Below are positions 26,155 through 34,826 of a stretch of 64,000 nucleotides of DNA, one piece after another. Position numbers and translations under genes: made by a program. How positions within the stretch are numbered: the first letter of the stretch is position 1; every line of letters starts with the position of its first letter. Under the pieces are notes generated by a model. That model did no database searches and was not told the DNA's origin. It saw nothing but the letters and a program-made list of their open reading frames with translations. The stretch spans positions 62,001 to 126,000 of the forward strand of contig JBBDJB010000021.1 of assembly GCA_040880125.1 (NCBI GenBank). Reading direction: 5' to 3'. The stretch is from JBBDJB01 sp040880125 (GTDB taxonomy: Bacteria > Planctomycetota > Planctomycetia > Pirellulales > JBBDJB01).

Positions 26155-26417
26155 TACTTCGCGCCGGACTGAAGCCAGCATTGGCACGCAAGCGGCACTT
26201 CGGCCGCCCAAGACGCACAGCGGCTGGTCATCGCACCAGCGATTGCGCTCGCTTGACATCGCTCCAGCCCCGTTCGAAGCTGGAGATAGCCGTATCGGCC
26301 TCGCGTTCATCATCTCCCCCACGAGCCGCCGTTTTGGTCACACCTGCTGAAAAGCAAAGCCGAGCCGCCGGCGATCCGAAGTCGCACCGCGAACCGCCGG
26401 CCGGAGGCGAAGGCCGC

Positions 26418-27269
26418 GTGTTCCGCGCCGCACTGGTTCAGACCGCCTGCTATCTCGGAGATATCGAGCGCAACTGCCAGTTGCACCTGGAGCACATCGA
26501 GGCTGCCCGAGCGGAAGGCGTCGACCTGATCGTCTTTCCCGAGCTCGCCCTGACCGGATACTTCATCCGGGACATGGTGCCGGACGTGGCACTGCCGGCC
26601 GATGCGCCCGCCATCCGCAGACTGATCGAAGCGGCGGGCAACGCGGACCTGGTGCTGGGCTTCGTCGAGGAGTCGGCTGGGCACCGATTTTACAACGCGG
26701 CGCTGTATGCCTCCGGCGGCGAGATCCTGCACGTGCATCGCAAGGTCTACCTGCCGACGTACGGCTTGTTCGGCGAGGGACGCTATTTTGCGCGGGGTGA
26801 GCGAGTGCGTGCCTTCGACACGGCCCGCTTTGGGCGAGTGGGGTTGGTCGTGTGCGAGGACTTCTGGCATCTGTCGGTGGCCACGATCATGCAGGCCGAA
26901 GGCGTCGACGTACTGATCTGCATCGCCAACTCGCCCGCCCGCGGCATGGCCGGCGAAACGATAGGTACGGCCGAGACATATGACCTGTTCACGCGCACCT
27001 TCGCCCGGCTGTTGGGCGCCGCGGTCATCTTCGTGAATCGCGTGGGCTTCGAAGACGGGCTTTGCTTTTGGGGCGGCAGTCGGGTGGTCGACCCGGCCGG
27101 TAGCATCGTCGCCGAGGCCGCGCTGCTGGACGAAGCCCTGCTGGTGGCGACGATCGATACCGATGAAATCCGCCGCCAGCGGATCGCCACGCCACTGTCG
27201 CGCGACGAGCGGCTGCTGCTGACGACCGAAGAACTCAACCGCATCCGGCGTGCCCGCTATGAACAGTGA
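26418..27269 (+). CDS. Nitrilase-type glutaminase subunit of NAD synthetase
   Basis: A 283-residue carbon-nitrogen hydrolase. The catalytic triad is clear: Glu42 in VFPELALTGY, Lys109 in VHRKVYLPTYG, and Cys146 in VVCEDFWH; the CED-F/W context is that of glutamine-dependent NAD synthetase glutaminase domains. In most bacteria this domain is fused to the synthetase; here it is a separate gene whose last bases overlap the nadE start by 11 bases. It would supply ammonia to the next gene's product. GTG 26418 is chosen with GGAGG ten bases upstream; the open frame continues upstream into unrelated sequence. Confidence 0.87.
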   Translation: MFRAALVQTACYLGDIERNCQLHLEHIEAARAEGVDLIVFPELALTGYFIRDMVPDVALPADAPAIRRLIEAAGNADLVLGFVEESAGHRFYNAALYASGGEILHVHRKVYLPTYGLFGEGRYFARGERVRAFDTARFGRVGLVVCEDFWHLSVATIMQAEGVDVLICIANSPARGMAGETIGTAETYDLFTRTFARLLGAAVIFVNRVGFEDGLCFWGGSRVVDPAGSIVAEAALLDEALLVATIDTDEIRRQRIATPLSRDERLLLTTEELNRIRRARYEQ

Positions 27270-28098
27270 CGCCAACGCCGACGTGCTTGCCATCAACCCG
27301 CACCTGGTGGAGCAGATCCTCACCCGGTTCATTCGGGCGGAGATCCATCGCACGGGCTTTCGCCGCGGCGTATTAGGGCTCTCCGGCGGAGTCGACTCCA
27401 GCACGGTCGCCGTCTTGGCGGCCCGGGCGCTGGGGCCGAAGAATGTCCTGGCGGTGACGATGCCATACAAAACGTCGAGCGAAGCGACCGTCCACGACAG
27501 CCGCCGCGTGGTCGAGGCGCTCGGCGTCCAGACGCTCGACGTGCCGATCAGCGAACAGATCGACGCCTACTTCGCCCGTTTCCCGGAGGCCCCGAAGCTT
27601 CGCCTGGCCAACAAGTGCGCCCGGGAGCGGATGACGGTGCTGTACGACCAAAGTGCAGCATTTGAAGGCCTGGTGATCGGCACCAGTAACAAGAGCGAGC
27701 TGCTGTTGGGCTACAGCACGCAGTTCGGCGACCTGGCCTCGGCGATCAACCCTGTGGGCGATCTGTACAAGACGCAGCTTCGCGTGCTCGCGGAACACCT
27801 CGGCGTCCCGCGGCCGATTCTCGACAAGACCCCTACCGGCGACCTGTGGGTTGGTCAGACCGACGAAGGCGAATTGGGATTCTCGTACGACGAGGTAGAT
27901 CAGTTGCTGGTGCTGGCCGTCGACCGCCGCATGGGGCGCGATGCCCTCTTGCGGCGCGGGTTCAAGGCCGACTTCGTCGACCGCGTCATGGAGATGGTCC
28001 GCCGCAATCAGTACAAGCGCCAGCCGCCGGTGATCGCGAAGCTCTCGCATCGCACCATGGACCGCGACTTCCGCTACGCCCGCGATTGGGGCACCTAG
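27259..28098 (+). CDS. nadE: NAD synthetase, synthetase domain only
   Basis: A 279-residue N-type ATP pyrophosphatase that amidates deamido-NAD to NAD. The PP-loop LSGGVDSS is at 41-48; GTSNKSELLLGYSTQFGD and DKTPTGDLW complete the site. It starts 11 bases before the end of the nitrilase gene, so the two are translationally coupled and probably form a glutamine-dependent complex. Its stop codon overlaps the converging ceramidase-like gene by four bases (CTAG). Confidence 0.92.
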   Translation: MNSDANADVLAINPHLVEQILTRFIRAEIHRTGFRRGVLGLSGGVDSSTVAVLAARALGPKNVLAVTMPYKTSSEATVHDSRRVVEALGVQTLDVPISEQIDAYFARFPEAPKLRLANKCARERMTVLYDQSAAFEGLVIGTSNKSELLLGYSTQFGDLASAINPVGDLYKTQLRVLAEHLGVPRPILDKTPTGDLWVGQTDEGELGFSYDEVDQLLVLAVDRRMGRDALLRRGFKADFVDRVMEMVRRNQYKRQPPVIAKLSHRTMDRDFRYARDWGT

Positions 28099-29552
28099 TC
28101 GCTCGCTTTTCCCGGCCCCTGCTTCAACTCGCGCATCAGGTCGAGAATGGTCTCGGTGATCCGTTCCGAGGCGTCCTTCTGCACGCGGTTGGTCCCCATC
28201 CACGTCTCATAGCCGCCCAGCTCATGCTGCTCGGGCGTGGGCAGGTAGCCGTGATAGTCGTTGGCCAGCTCGATCGTAAAGGTCGATGCAAAGGGCGATT
28301 CTTCCTTAATCTCCAGGCCGATATCGGTAAAGACCTCGAACGGAATGGCGGCGATTGCCAGTTCGCCGATCCGCACGACCTGCAGCGGGATGGAAACCTC
28401 GTCCGGCCCGTCCAGCAGCCTCTGGACCCGCTGGGCGTAAATCCGCTCGTAGGGGTGGTGCTGCGGCGCGTCCTCCGGCTGGGCCAACCGTTCGGCGAAG
28501 TACTTCTGCATCGCTTCGTCCGGTTTGCGGAACTTCAGCGTCAGTTCTCGACGGGCCGAACCGAGCGGCACCCAGGCGTGATATTCAACCTCCGCGTGCG
28601 CTTCGGTTACCCGGCGAGCGATCAGTTCGGCGACTTCGGCCATCTTCTCGTAGCTCTCGTAGCGTTTGCTGTCGCGCGCCCGGAAGTTAATGTTGTTCAC
28701 ATCGCCGCTGGTCCCGTTGGAAAGCATCCCGACAAACGGCGGATCGCTCGACTCGGCCTCCAGCAGCTCTCCGATTCGCCGCGAGAAGATGCCGAAGTAG
28801 TCGGCGGAGACGTCGCCGCCGTTCACGCCACCGACGTAGTGCAGCGAGTAGTTGGCCAGCAGCGCCAGCGGCTTTCCGTTGATGGACTGTACGCTGATGA
28901 AGGAAACCTCCGGATCCACCGGCCCGGCCGGGCGAACCAGCGCGGCACTGCCCCGCGGCGGATTCATCCGCACCTGGTCGACTCCGCCGAACGGGTTGTG
29001 CCGCAGCTCCGGATCACTGACGTACCAGCGGCGGTTGAACACCTGTGACGGCTCGTCGACCGCGCCCCAGCCGATGCGGGCCGGCGTGAGATTCTCCACC
29101 GCACGCCGCACGGCGTCCGTGATTCCCCGGGCCAGTATTGGAGCGTAGCGTTCGCTTTCCGCCTGTGTCGCGGAGTGAGTATGCGTGGCCGCCATCAGGA
29201 TATTCTCCGGCGGCAAGTCGGTCTCCTCGGCGATCGTCTCCCGGGCACGCTCGTACACCTGCCGCACGATGCCCAGGTTGTCGCAAATGACAACGCCGAT
29301 CCGTGTCTGGCCGTCGTCGAGCACCAGGCAACGCGCGTGCAGCTTGTCGTGAATCGCAGTGGCGGGAAAAGGTGCGAACCCACCGACGACGGTCTCGCCC
29401 AGCGGCGGAGTGATGTCGGCGGTCGCCGCGCCTGCACGGAAGACGCGTTCGGTGGCTGCTGGCTGAGCCGATGCTTTTCCGCTGAGAAGTGAAGTCAGGA
29501 GAATCGTCAACACGAGGGTCAGCAGCACGGGTCGCTTCATGCTTCGTCTCAT
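28095..29552 (-). CDS. Secreted neutral/alkaline ceramidase-like protein
   Basis: A 485-residue exported protein related to the N-terminal domain of neutral ceramidase. Signal peptide about 1-35 (ATG 29552; ATG 29540 also possible). Family features are FRAGAATADITPPLG at the mature start, the zinc-ligand region ILMAATHTHSA, and GMLSNGTSGDVNN, which contains the Ser region used as nucleophile in ceramidases. The C-terminal immunoglobulin-like domain of true ceramidases is not obvious. Such proteins are frequent in planctomycetes and many may act on substrates other than ceramide. Confidence 0.82.
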   Translation of the reverse strand: MRRSMKRPVLLTLVLTILLTSLLSGKASAQPAATERVFRAGAATADITPPLGETVVGGFAPFPATAIHDKLHARCLVLDDGQTRIGVVICDNLGIVRQVYERARETIAEETDLPPENILMAATHTHSATQAESERYAPILARGITDAVRRAVENLTPARIGWGAVDEPSQVFNRRWYVSDPELRHNPFGGVDQVRMNPPRGSAALVRPAGPVDPEVSFISVQSINGKPLALLANYSLHYVGGVNGGDVSADYFGIFSRRIGELLEAESSDPPFVGMLSNGTSGDVNNINFRARDSKRYESYEKMAEVAELIARRVTEAHAEVEYHAWVPLGSARRELTLKFRKPDEAMQKYFAERLAQPEDAPQHHPYERIYAQRVQRLLDGPDEVSIPLQVVRIGELAIAAIPFEVFTDIGLEIKEESPFASTFTIELANDYHGYLPTPEQHELGGYETWMGTNRVQKDASERITETILDLMRELKQGPGKASD

Positions 29553-29582
29553 CGATTTACAGGACGGGTTTTCAATCGCGGA

Positions 29583-29607
29583 TGGCACAGACATACCCGA
29601 GTGTGCC
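29583..29607 (+). repeat. Degenerate family A repeat
   Basis: Begins TGGCACAGACAT like the other copies but the second arm is diverged. It is upstream of the ceramidase-like gene. Confidence 0.4.
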
Positions 29608-29717
29608 GAACAACGCGAATGGCTCTCTCCCCGGCTAGCCATTTCGTAGCTGAATCTCACTCTGTCTGGCCCCTCGTTAGCAGTCGGCCAGGTTTTTGCC
29701 TCCTCTTCCAGCTTCTC

Positions 29718-29747
29718 CCAGTGGAGAGGGATCCAGTGGAGAGGGAT
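29718..29747. repeat. 15-bp perfect tandem duplication, intergenic
   Basis: Two identical 15-base units (29718-29732, 29733-29747) containing GGAGAGGGAT, in the spacer between the ceramidase-like gene and the YbaK gene. Confidence 0.85.
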
Positions 29748-29776
29748 CCATATGGCGAGTGAGCCCACCCCCCACG

Positions 29777-30256
29777 CTACGCCCCGGCGTGCTCCGGCGC
29801 GGAGAACTCGATCACCTTCGGCTGCACAAGCCGCTCGAAGTCGGCGTATGACAAGCGAATCAGTTCGCTGTGCGTGCCGGCGTTAAACGCGATCTGATCG
29901 TCCTCGGCCAGTTGCGCGGCGGCGTAAACGTCCATGTCGTACAGGTTGCCGAACGGCGGCATCGCGCCGACCTCACAGCCGGGGAACAGGTCGCAAAACT
30001 CCTGCTCGCTGGCCAGCGAAACCTCGCCGGCTCCCAACTCTTGCTTCAGCTTCTCCAGGTCGACCTGATACGACGCCGGCAGCACGGCCATCGACAAGCG
30101 GCCGTCGACATTGACCACCACGGTCTTGGCCAACTCCTTGCCGGGCACGTGCGCCGAAGCCGCGATCTCTTGCGCCGTGTACGCCGGCGAGTGGTGAATG
30201 GTGACGTAGCGGACCCCTTGCTGATCGAGGAACTGCTTAAGCTTTTCGACTGGCAT
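29777..30256 (-). CDS. YbaK/EbsC-type aminoacyl-tRNA deacylase domain protein
   Basis: A 159-residue protein with the fold that hydrolyses mischarged aminoacyl-tRNAs such as Cys- or Ala-tRNAPro. The HHSPAYTAQEIAASAHVPG start, the conserved Lys in GKELAKTVVV, and the GAMPPFG loop are all in the expected places. ATG 30256 has GGAGA six bases upstream; the longer upstream frame is unlikely to be translated. Many stand-alone YbaK paralogues exist and the tRNA target is not certain. Confidence 0.88.
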   Translation of the reverse strand: MPVEKLKQFLDQQGVRYVTIHHSPAYTAQEIAASAHVPGKELAKTVVVNVDGRLSMAVLPASYQVDLEKLKQELGAGEVSLASEQEFCDLFPGCEVGAMPPFGNLYDMDVYAAAQLAEDDQIAFNAGTHSELIRLSYADFERLVQPKVIEFSAPEHAGA

Positions 30257-30310
30257 GACAATCTCCTTGATCTTGCGAATTCCGTTGCGCTGACACCTCA
30301 TGGAATAAGC

Positions 30311-30332
30311 GCACAGACAGGAATGTTTGTGC
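30311..30332. repeat. Intergenic palindromic repeat, family A, copy 3
   Basis: GCACAGACA-GGAA-TGTTTGTGC, one mismatch from a perfect palindrome, between the YbaK gene and the aldehyde dehydrogenase stop. Confidence 0.7.
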
Positions 30333-30337
30333 CACCT

Positions 30338-31696
30338 CTACTGGATCCAAACGGTCTTGATGTTGACAAACTCTCGAATGCCGACCCCGGCGAGTTCCCG
30401 GCCATAGCCGGAGCGTTTCACGCCGCCGAAGGGAACCCGCGGATCGGACTTGACCATCTCGTTGACGAAGACGCAGCCGGACTCGATCTTCGCGGCCAGC
30501 TTGGCGGCCCTATCCGTGTCCGGCGTTACAATGCACGCCCCCAGCCCGAACGTGCTGCGGTTGGCTAACTCGACCAGCTCCTCGGCGCTGCCGCCACGTG
30601 TTACGGCCGCCAACGGGCCGAACGTCTCTTCCTCGAAGGCGACCATGCCGGGCCGCACGCCGGTCAATACGGTGGGGGCGTAAAAGTACCCGTCCCGATT
30701 GATTCGCTGCCCGCCCAGCCGTAGCTCTGCGCCGTCGTGGATGCTCTTTTGAACCTGGTCGTGCAGGTCGATCAGCAGATCCTCGCGGGCGAGCGGACCG
30801 ATTTGCGTCTCGCGATCCCGCGGGTCACCGATCTTGAGCGATTCCATCTGGGCGATGAGTGCCTCTTCGAAGCGATCGGCAATCGGCTCCTCGACCAGAA
30901 ACCGCTTGGCGGCGATGCAGCTCTGGCCCGCGTTGATGGTGCGCGACTTACACGCCAGCTCGGCTGCCTGCTGCGGATCGGCGTCGGCCAGGACAAGCAT
31001 CGGATCGGAGCCGCCCAGTTCCAGCACGCTCTTTTTGATGTGCTTGCCGGCCTGCGCGGCGACGGACTTGCCGGCCCGTTCGCTGCCGGTGAGCGTCACC
31101 GCCCGCACGGCCGAGTGGGCGATCACGTCGTCCACCTTCGAGGTCGGAATCATCAGCGCCGTAAACACGCCCGGCGGAAAGCCGGACTGGTGAAACAGCT
31201 CTTCGATGGCCGTCGCGCAGCCCGGCACGTTCGAAGCGTGCTTGAGCAGGCCCACGTTACCGGCCATCACCCCCGGGGCCGCGAAGCGGAACACCTGCCA
31301 GTACGGAAAGTTCCACGGCATGATCGCCAGGACCGGGCCGATCGGATCGTGGCGGACGTAGCTGCGTGTGGCGTCCGTCTCGATCATCCGCTCGGCCAGG
31401 TAGCTTTCGGCGTGCTCGGCGTAATGCTCGCAGACCCAAGCGCACTTTTCGATCTCGCCTTCCGCCTGGGTGATGGGCTTGCCCATCTCGTCGGTCATTA
31501 CGCCGGCCAGCCGCGGCTTCTGGTCGCGCAGAGCGGCCGCCAACGTGCGCATCTTCTCGGCCCGTTCGGCGAAAGCAACGTCTCGCCACTGGCGAAATGC
31601 CGCCTCGGCCTGCTCGAGCCGCTGTTCCACCTGGGCGTCATCGAGCTCGGGATAATCCGTCAGCGGCTGTTCGGTGGTGGGATTGATTCCCCGCAT
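30338..31696 (-). CDS. NAD(P)-dependent succinate-semialdehyde dehydrogenase
   Basis: A 452-residue aldehyde dehydrogenase that would oxidise succinate semialdehyde, or a similar aldehyde acid, to the acid. Active-site Glu lies in SVLELGGSDPM near residue 227 and the nucleophilic Cys in NAGQSCIAAKR near 261; MPWNFPYWQ and TLTGSERAG mark the cofactor fold. The GINPTTEQ start and the length fit the GabD/SSADH branch. It is probably a single-gene unit, flanked on both sides by the intergenic repeat families. Confidence 0.88.
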   Translation of the reverse strand: MRGINPTTEQPLTDYPELDDAQVEQRLEQAEAAFRQWRDVAFAERAEKMRTLAAALRDQKPRLAGVMTDEMGKPITQAEGEIEKCAWVCEHYAEHAESYLAERMIETDATRSYVRHDPIGPVLAIMPWNFPYWQVFRFAAPGVMAGNVGLLKHASNVPGCATAIEELFHQSGFPPGVFTALMIPTSKVDDVIAHSAVRAVTLTGSERAGKSVAAQAGKHIKKSVLELGGSDPMLVLADADPQQAAELACKSRTINAGQSCIAAKRFLVEEPIADRFEEALIAQMESLKIGDPRDRETQIGPLAREDLLIDLHDQVQKSIHDGAELRLGGQRINRDGYFYAPTVLTGVRPGMVAFEEETFGPLAAVTRGGSAEELVELANRSTFGLGACIVTPDTDRAAKLAAKIESGCVFVNEMVKSDPRVPFGGVKRSGYGRELAGVGIREFVNIKTVWIQ

Positions 31697-31733
31697 GTGC
31701 CGCCCATTTTTTGGTGTGATGCTTCGAACTGTG

Positions 31734-31800
31734 GTCGCTGAATTCGTGAGAATTTCAGTCTGTTCCCGGCCTCGGCTGAACTCTCACGAGTCCAGCTACC
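31734..31800. repeat. Intergenic repeat, family B, inverted pair
   Basis: A forward copy at 31734-31758 (GCTGAATTCGTGAGAATTTC core) and an inverted copy at 31773-31800 whose complement reads GGTAGCTGGACTCGTGAGAG, separated by 14 bases. Same architecture as 1338-1399. Confidence 0.75.
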
Positions 31801-31805
31801 CGTGA

Positions 31806-31825
31806 CACAGACATTCCTGCCTGTG
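31806..31825. repeat. Intergenic palindromic repeat, family A, copy 4
   Basis: CACAGACA-TTCC-TGCCTGTG, one mismatch in the stem, directly next to the family B pair. Confidence 0.7.
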
Positions 31826-31979
31826 CTCGATCGGCGTGGTGGCCCTTCAGCCGAACGATACTCGCACAGCCGACCCTACGATCTTACCCCCTCTCCGGCC
31901 TTGCCTTGAGGGAAGCGAGACAATAGGAACCCGCAACCTGCGTGCCAACGACGCTCGTTGGCGACGATTTAGAAGGGCT

Positions 31980-32001
31980 CAGTCAGGAATGTCTATGCCA
32001 C
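31980..32001. repeat. Intergenic palindromic repeat, family A, diverged copy 5
   Basis: The complement reads GTGGCATAGACATTCCTGAC, matching the family A consensus with a decayed second arm. Just past the permease gene end. Confidence 0.5.
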
Positions 32002-32036
32002 GGTAGCCACGTGGCCAGCCGGGCCATGCCGCGGCT

Positions 32037-33746
32037 TTATCCGCCGGCCGCCCCTGCTTCTGCCTCCTGCACGTCAGGCTCCTCTGCGTCCTGCGTGGCC
32101 GCTTGAGCCGGGTCTGCATCGGCAGTGTCGATGGTCTGGCTGAGCCAGGCCGCGGCCTCGTCGACAGTCTGGCGATTTTCGTCACGGTCGACCAGATAGT
32201 TCGCGTTTTGCATCGCCTGCTGGCGTATCTCGCCGATCAACGGCCGCAAAGCCTCGACGACGTCCTCTCGCCCGGCAGCCGAGGGCGAGAGCAGCAACAC
32301 CGCGTCATAGGGCGGAATCGCCTGGGCCGGATCCTCCAGCAGCACCAGGTCGTATGCCTTGATGCGGCCGTCGCTGGAGAAGGCCGAAATCACGTCGACT
32401 TCTCCATTGGCGATCGCGTCGTACATGAAGGTCGAGTCGTAGCTCGTGCGGTCGGCGAATTGCAGTCCGTACGCCCGGCGAAGGCTGTCCCACTCCGGCC
32501 GGCCGAAGAACTCGTAGTCGCTGCCGATCATCATCTCGCCGTCGTGCTCCGCCAGATCGCCGATTGTACGGATGTCGAGCTGATCGGCGCGCTCGCGCCG
32601 CATGGCCAGGGCGTAGGCGTTTTCAAAGCCGAGCGACCCCAGCGAGCGGACGTCGTGCTCGCCGGCGAGCCAGCCGGCCACCTCGGCCAGCACCTTCCAT
32701 CCGGCGGCCGAACCCTCGCGGTCCATGTAGTTCGCCCAGATCGTTCCGGTGTAATCGACATAGCAGTCGATCTCGCCGCTGACCAGGCCGTCGAAAACCA
32801 CCGTCGAGCCGAGGCTCTCGGTCTTGCTGACCTCGACGCCGGCATCTTGCAGCCGATTGGCAATCAACTCCGCCAGGATGTACTGCTCAGTGAACGTCTT
32901 GGCGCCGACGACGATCGGCCGCCGATCGGCGGCTTCTTGTTCGGGGGCCGCTGCGCGTTGCCGGCCGGCGATCTGGTCCCGCGGCTGAATGGAGCGATAC
33001 CACTGGAGCGCCTGCGGCGCCACCAGCCCAGCGACGACCACCACGGCCAACGTCGCACCGGCTCCCATCGCCAGCCGTGGGCGGCGCTCGTCCGCCGCGC
33101 GCTGCAGCGCGCCGATCAGCAGATCGAGCCCGATGGCCAACACGGCCGCCGCCACGCAGCCGAAAAGCACGGCGGTCCAGTTCCGCGTCTGCAGACCCTG
33201 AAAAATGTAGTTGCCCAGGCAGCGTTGTCCGACGGGCGTAGCCAGCGTGGCGATGCCGACGGTCCACACGGTGGCCGTGCGAATGCCGGCCACGATCACT
33301 GGCAGGGCCAGCGGAAGTTCCACCTTCCACAGCACCTGCCAGGATGTCATGCCCATTCCGCGGGCGGCCTCGGTCAGGGCGGGATCGACGTCCAGGATGC
33401 CCGTTACCGCGTTTCGGACCATGGGGAGCATGCTGTACAGCGTCAGGGCAATCACCGTCGGATAGAAACCCAGTGCGGAGATCTCAAAGCCCATCACCCG
33501 CGAAGTGAATCCGCCCAGCGCGATCAGCACCGGCACCATCAACGCCAGCAGCGCCAGGCTCGGAATCGTCTGGATGATGCTGACCGCCGTGAGCGTGGGA
33601 TAGCGCAGCGACCGCCGCCGCACGGCCAGCACCGCCAGCGGCAGGCTGATCGACAGCCCCAACAGCAGCGGCAGGATCGTGATCAGCAGATGATTGGCCA
33701 GGTTGCCCGGCAGCACTTCGAGCTGTTGGCGAAAGCTCTCGCTCAT
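32037..33746 (-). CDS. Betaine/choline-type ABC transporter, fused permease and substrate-binding protein
   Basis: A 569-residue osmoprotectant (glycine betaine, choline or carnitine) importer component. Residues 1-265 form the permease with about six membrane helices and the coupling motif EAARGMGMTSWQVLWKVELP. After a short linker, residues 275-530 form an OpuAC/ProX-type binding protein (IVVGAKTFTEQYILAELIA, DYTGTIWANYM). The last 35 residues are an Ala/Glu/Asp-rich tail. The start ATG overlaps the ATP-binding gene's stop as ATGA, showing translational coupling. Fused binding proteins are known in the OpuBC/BilE group. Confidence 0.9.
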   Translation of the reverse strand: MSESFRQQLEVLPGNLANHLLITILPLLLGLSISLPLAVLAVRRRSLRYPTLTAVSIIQTIPSLALLALMVPVLIALGGFTSRVMGFEISALGFYPTVIALTLYSMLPMVRNAVTGILDVDPALTEAARGMGMTSWQVLWKVELPLALPVIVAGIRTATVWTVGIATLATPVGQRCLGNYIFQGLQTRNWTAVLFGCVAAAVLAIGLDLLIGALQRAADERRPRLAMGAGATLAVVVVAGLVAPQALQWYRSIQPRDQIAGRQRAAAPEQEAADRRPIVVGAKTFTEQYILAELIANRLQDAGVEVSKTESLGSTVVFDGLVSGEIDCYVDYTGTIWANYMDREGSAAGWKVLAEVAGWLAGEHDVRSLGSLGFENAYALAMRRERADQLDIRTIGDLAEHDGEMMIGSDYEFFGRPEWDSLRRAYGLQFADRTSYDSTFMYDAIANGEVDVISAFSSDGRIKAYDLVLLEDPAQAIPPYDAVLLLSPSAAGREDVVEALRPLIGEIRQQAMQNANYLVDRDENRQTVDEAAAWLSQTIDTADADPAQAATQDAEEPDVQEAEAGAAGG

Positions 33747-34516
33747 GTGCCGTCACCCCGTTCCGCCAGGGCTTCGAGCTGATCGGCTTGACGCTTCGGG
33801 GTTTCCATCAGCCGGCCGACGTAGTCGTTGACCGGCTTGCTGAGTAGCTCGCGGGGGGTACCAACCTGGCAGATCTCGCCAGACTGCATCACCGCAATGC
33901 GGTCGGCCATCAGCAGGGCTTCGGTCATGTCGTGGGTGACCATGACCGTGGTCAATTCGAGCTGCTCGTGAATGCGGCGGTACTCCTCCTGGAGCAGATC
34001 GCGGTTGAGTGGATCGAGCGCGCCGAACGGCTCGTCCATGAGCATGATCTTCGGCTCGCCGGCCAGCGCGCGGCCCAGGCCTACACGTTGCCGCTGACCG
34101 CCGGAAAGCTCGCGGGGAAACCGCGAAGCGTATTCAGCCGCCGGCAGCTTGACCAGGTCGAGCAGTTGGGCGGTTTTCTTTTCGATGCGCTCGCTCGGCC
34201 AGCCGAGCAGGCGGGGCACGATGGAGATGTTTCGGGCCACCGTCAAATGGGGAAACAGACCGATCCCCTGAAACACATAGCCGATACTGCGGCGAAGCTG
34301 GACCGGATCGAGCGCGGCGGTGTCGCTTCCATCGATTTCCACCCGGCCGGAGGTGGGCTCGATGAGCCGGTTGATCATTTTCATTGTAGTGGTCTTGCCG
34401 CAGCCGGACTCGCCCAGCAGGACCAGCAATTCTCCGTCCTCCACCTCCAGATCGACCTGGCGGACCGCTTGCGTGTGCTCGTTGTACGTCTTGCTGAGTT
34501 GGCTCAGCCGGATCAT
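33743..34516 (-). CDS. Betaine/choline-type ABC transporter ATP-binding protein
   Basis: A 257-residue ATPase driving the permease encoded next. Walker A GESGCGKTT, the LSGGQRQRVG signature, Walker B IMLMDEP and the switch His in VMVTHDM are all intact; the C-terminus lacks CBS domains. ATG 34516 (MIRLSQLSKTYNEHTQ) is the family-like start. The frame is open for a further 179 codons upstream, including an ATG at 34888 with a possible AGAGG site, but that stretch does not resemble transporter sequence. Confidence 0.93.
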   Translation of the reverse strand: MIRLSQLSKTYNEHTQAVRQVDLEVEDGELLVLLGESGCGKTTTMKMINRLIEPTSGRVEIDGSDTAALDPVQLRRSIGYVFQGIGLFPHLTVARNISIVPRLLGWPSERIEKKTAQLLDLVKLPAAEYASRFPRELSGGQRQRVGLGRALAGEPKIMLMDEPFGALDPLNRDLLQEEYRRIHEQLELTTVMVTHDMTEALLMADRIAVMQSGEICQVGTPRELLSKPVNDYVGRLMETPKRQADQLEALAERGDGT

Positions 34517-34764
34517 AGGTCTCACGCGCGATTGCTGAAGTAACAGCGGCTTTCCATCCGCCCCGAATGTACTGGCCCGGCACTCGAAGTCCACCCGCCA
34601 ATGAAGAGCGGATAGGCCTTCGCCGCTGCCGCTCTCAGCCGCTTGTAAGCGAAGGCTACCGTTACTGACCTCTGTACCAACCGGCACACGGGCCGGTTCG
34701 CGACGCCACCACGGTGCCCCGAAGGCGACGAATCTTACGGTTGTTCCCCCAAGCAAAAAAAGAC

Positions 34765-34802
34765 TTGATTTCAAAACATGAACTCGGTACAATTCCACCG
34801 AG
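34765..34802 (+). promoter_or_regulatory. Orphan plus-strand promoter with overlapping operator-like repeat
   Basis: TTGATT (34765-34770), a 17-base spacer and TACAAT (34788-34793) make a good sigma70-type promoter. An inverted repeat CTCGGT-N8-ACCGAG (34783-34802) straddles the -10 box. No gene lies downstream on this strand for several kilobases. Confidence 0.45.
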
Positions 34803-34813
34803 ATACATTGTTT

Positions 34814-34826
34814 TATATGGCATATA
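34814..34826. repeat. Palindrome TATATG-G-CATATA
   Basis: A perfect 13-base palindrome 20 bases downstream of the orphan promoter's -10 box; it could be a regulator site. Confidence 0.4.

Larger units (their letters stand above)
31697..32036. other. Repeat-rich intergenic region
   Basis: About 340 bp with two family B copies in inverted order and two family A copies. No gene is supported. It is the densest cluster of these repeats in the window. Confidence 0.65.

Noticed and set aside
26064..26417. Upstream extension of the NAD synthetase glutaminase frame
   Set aside because: It overlaps the preceding lipoprotein gene and is unlike nitrilases; the family start is reached at GTG 26418.
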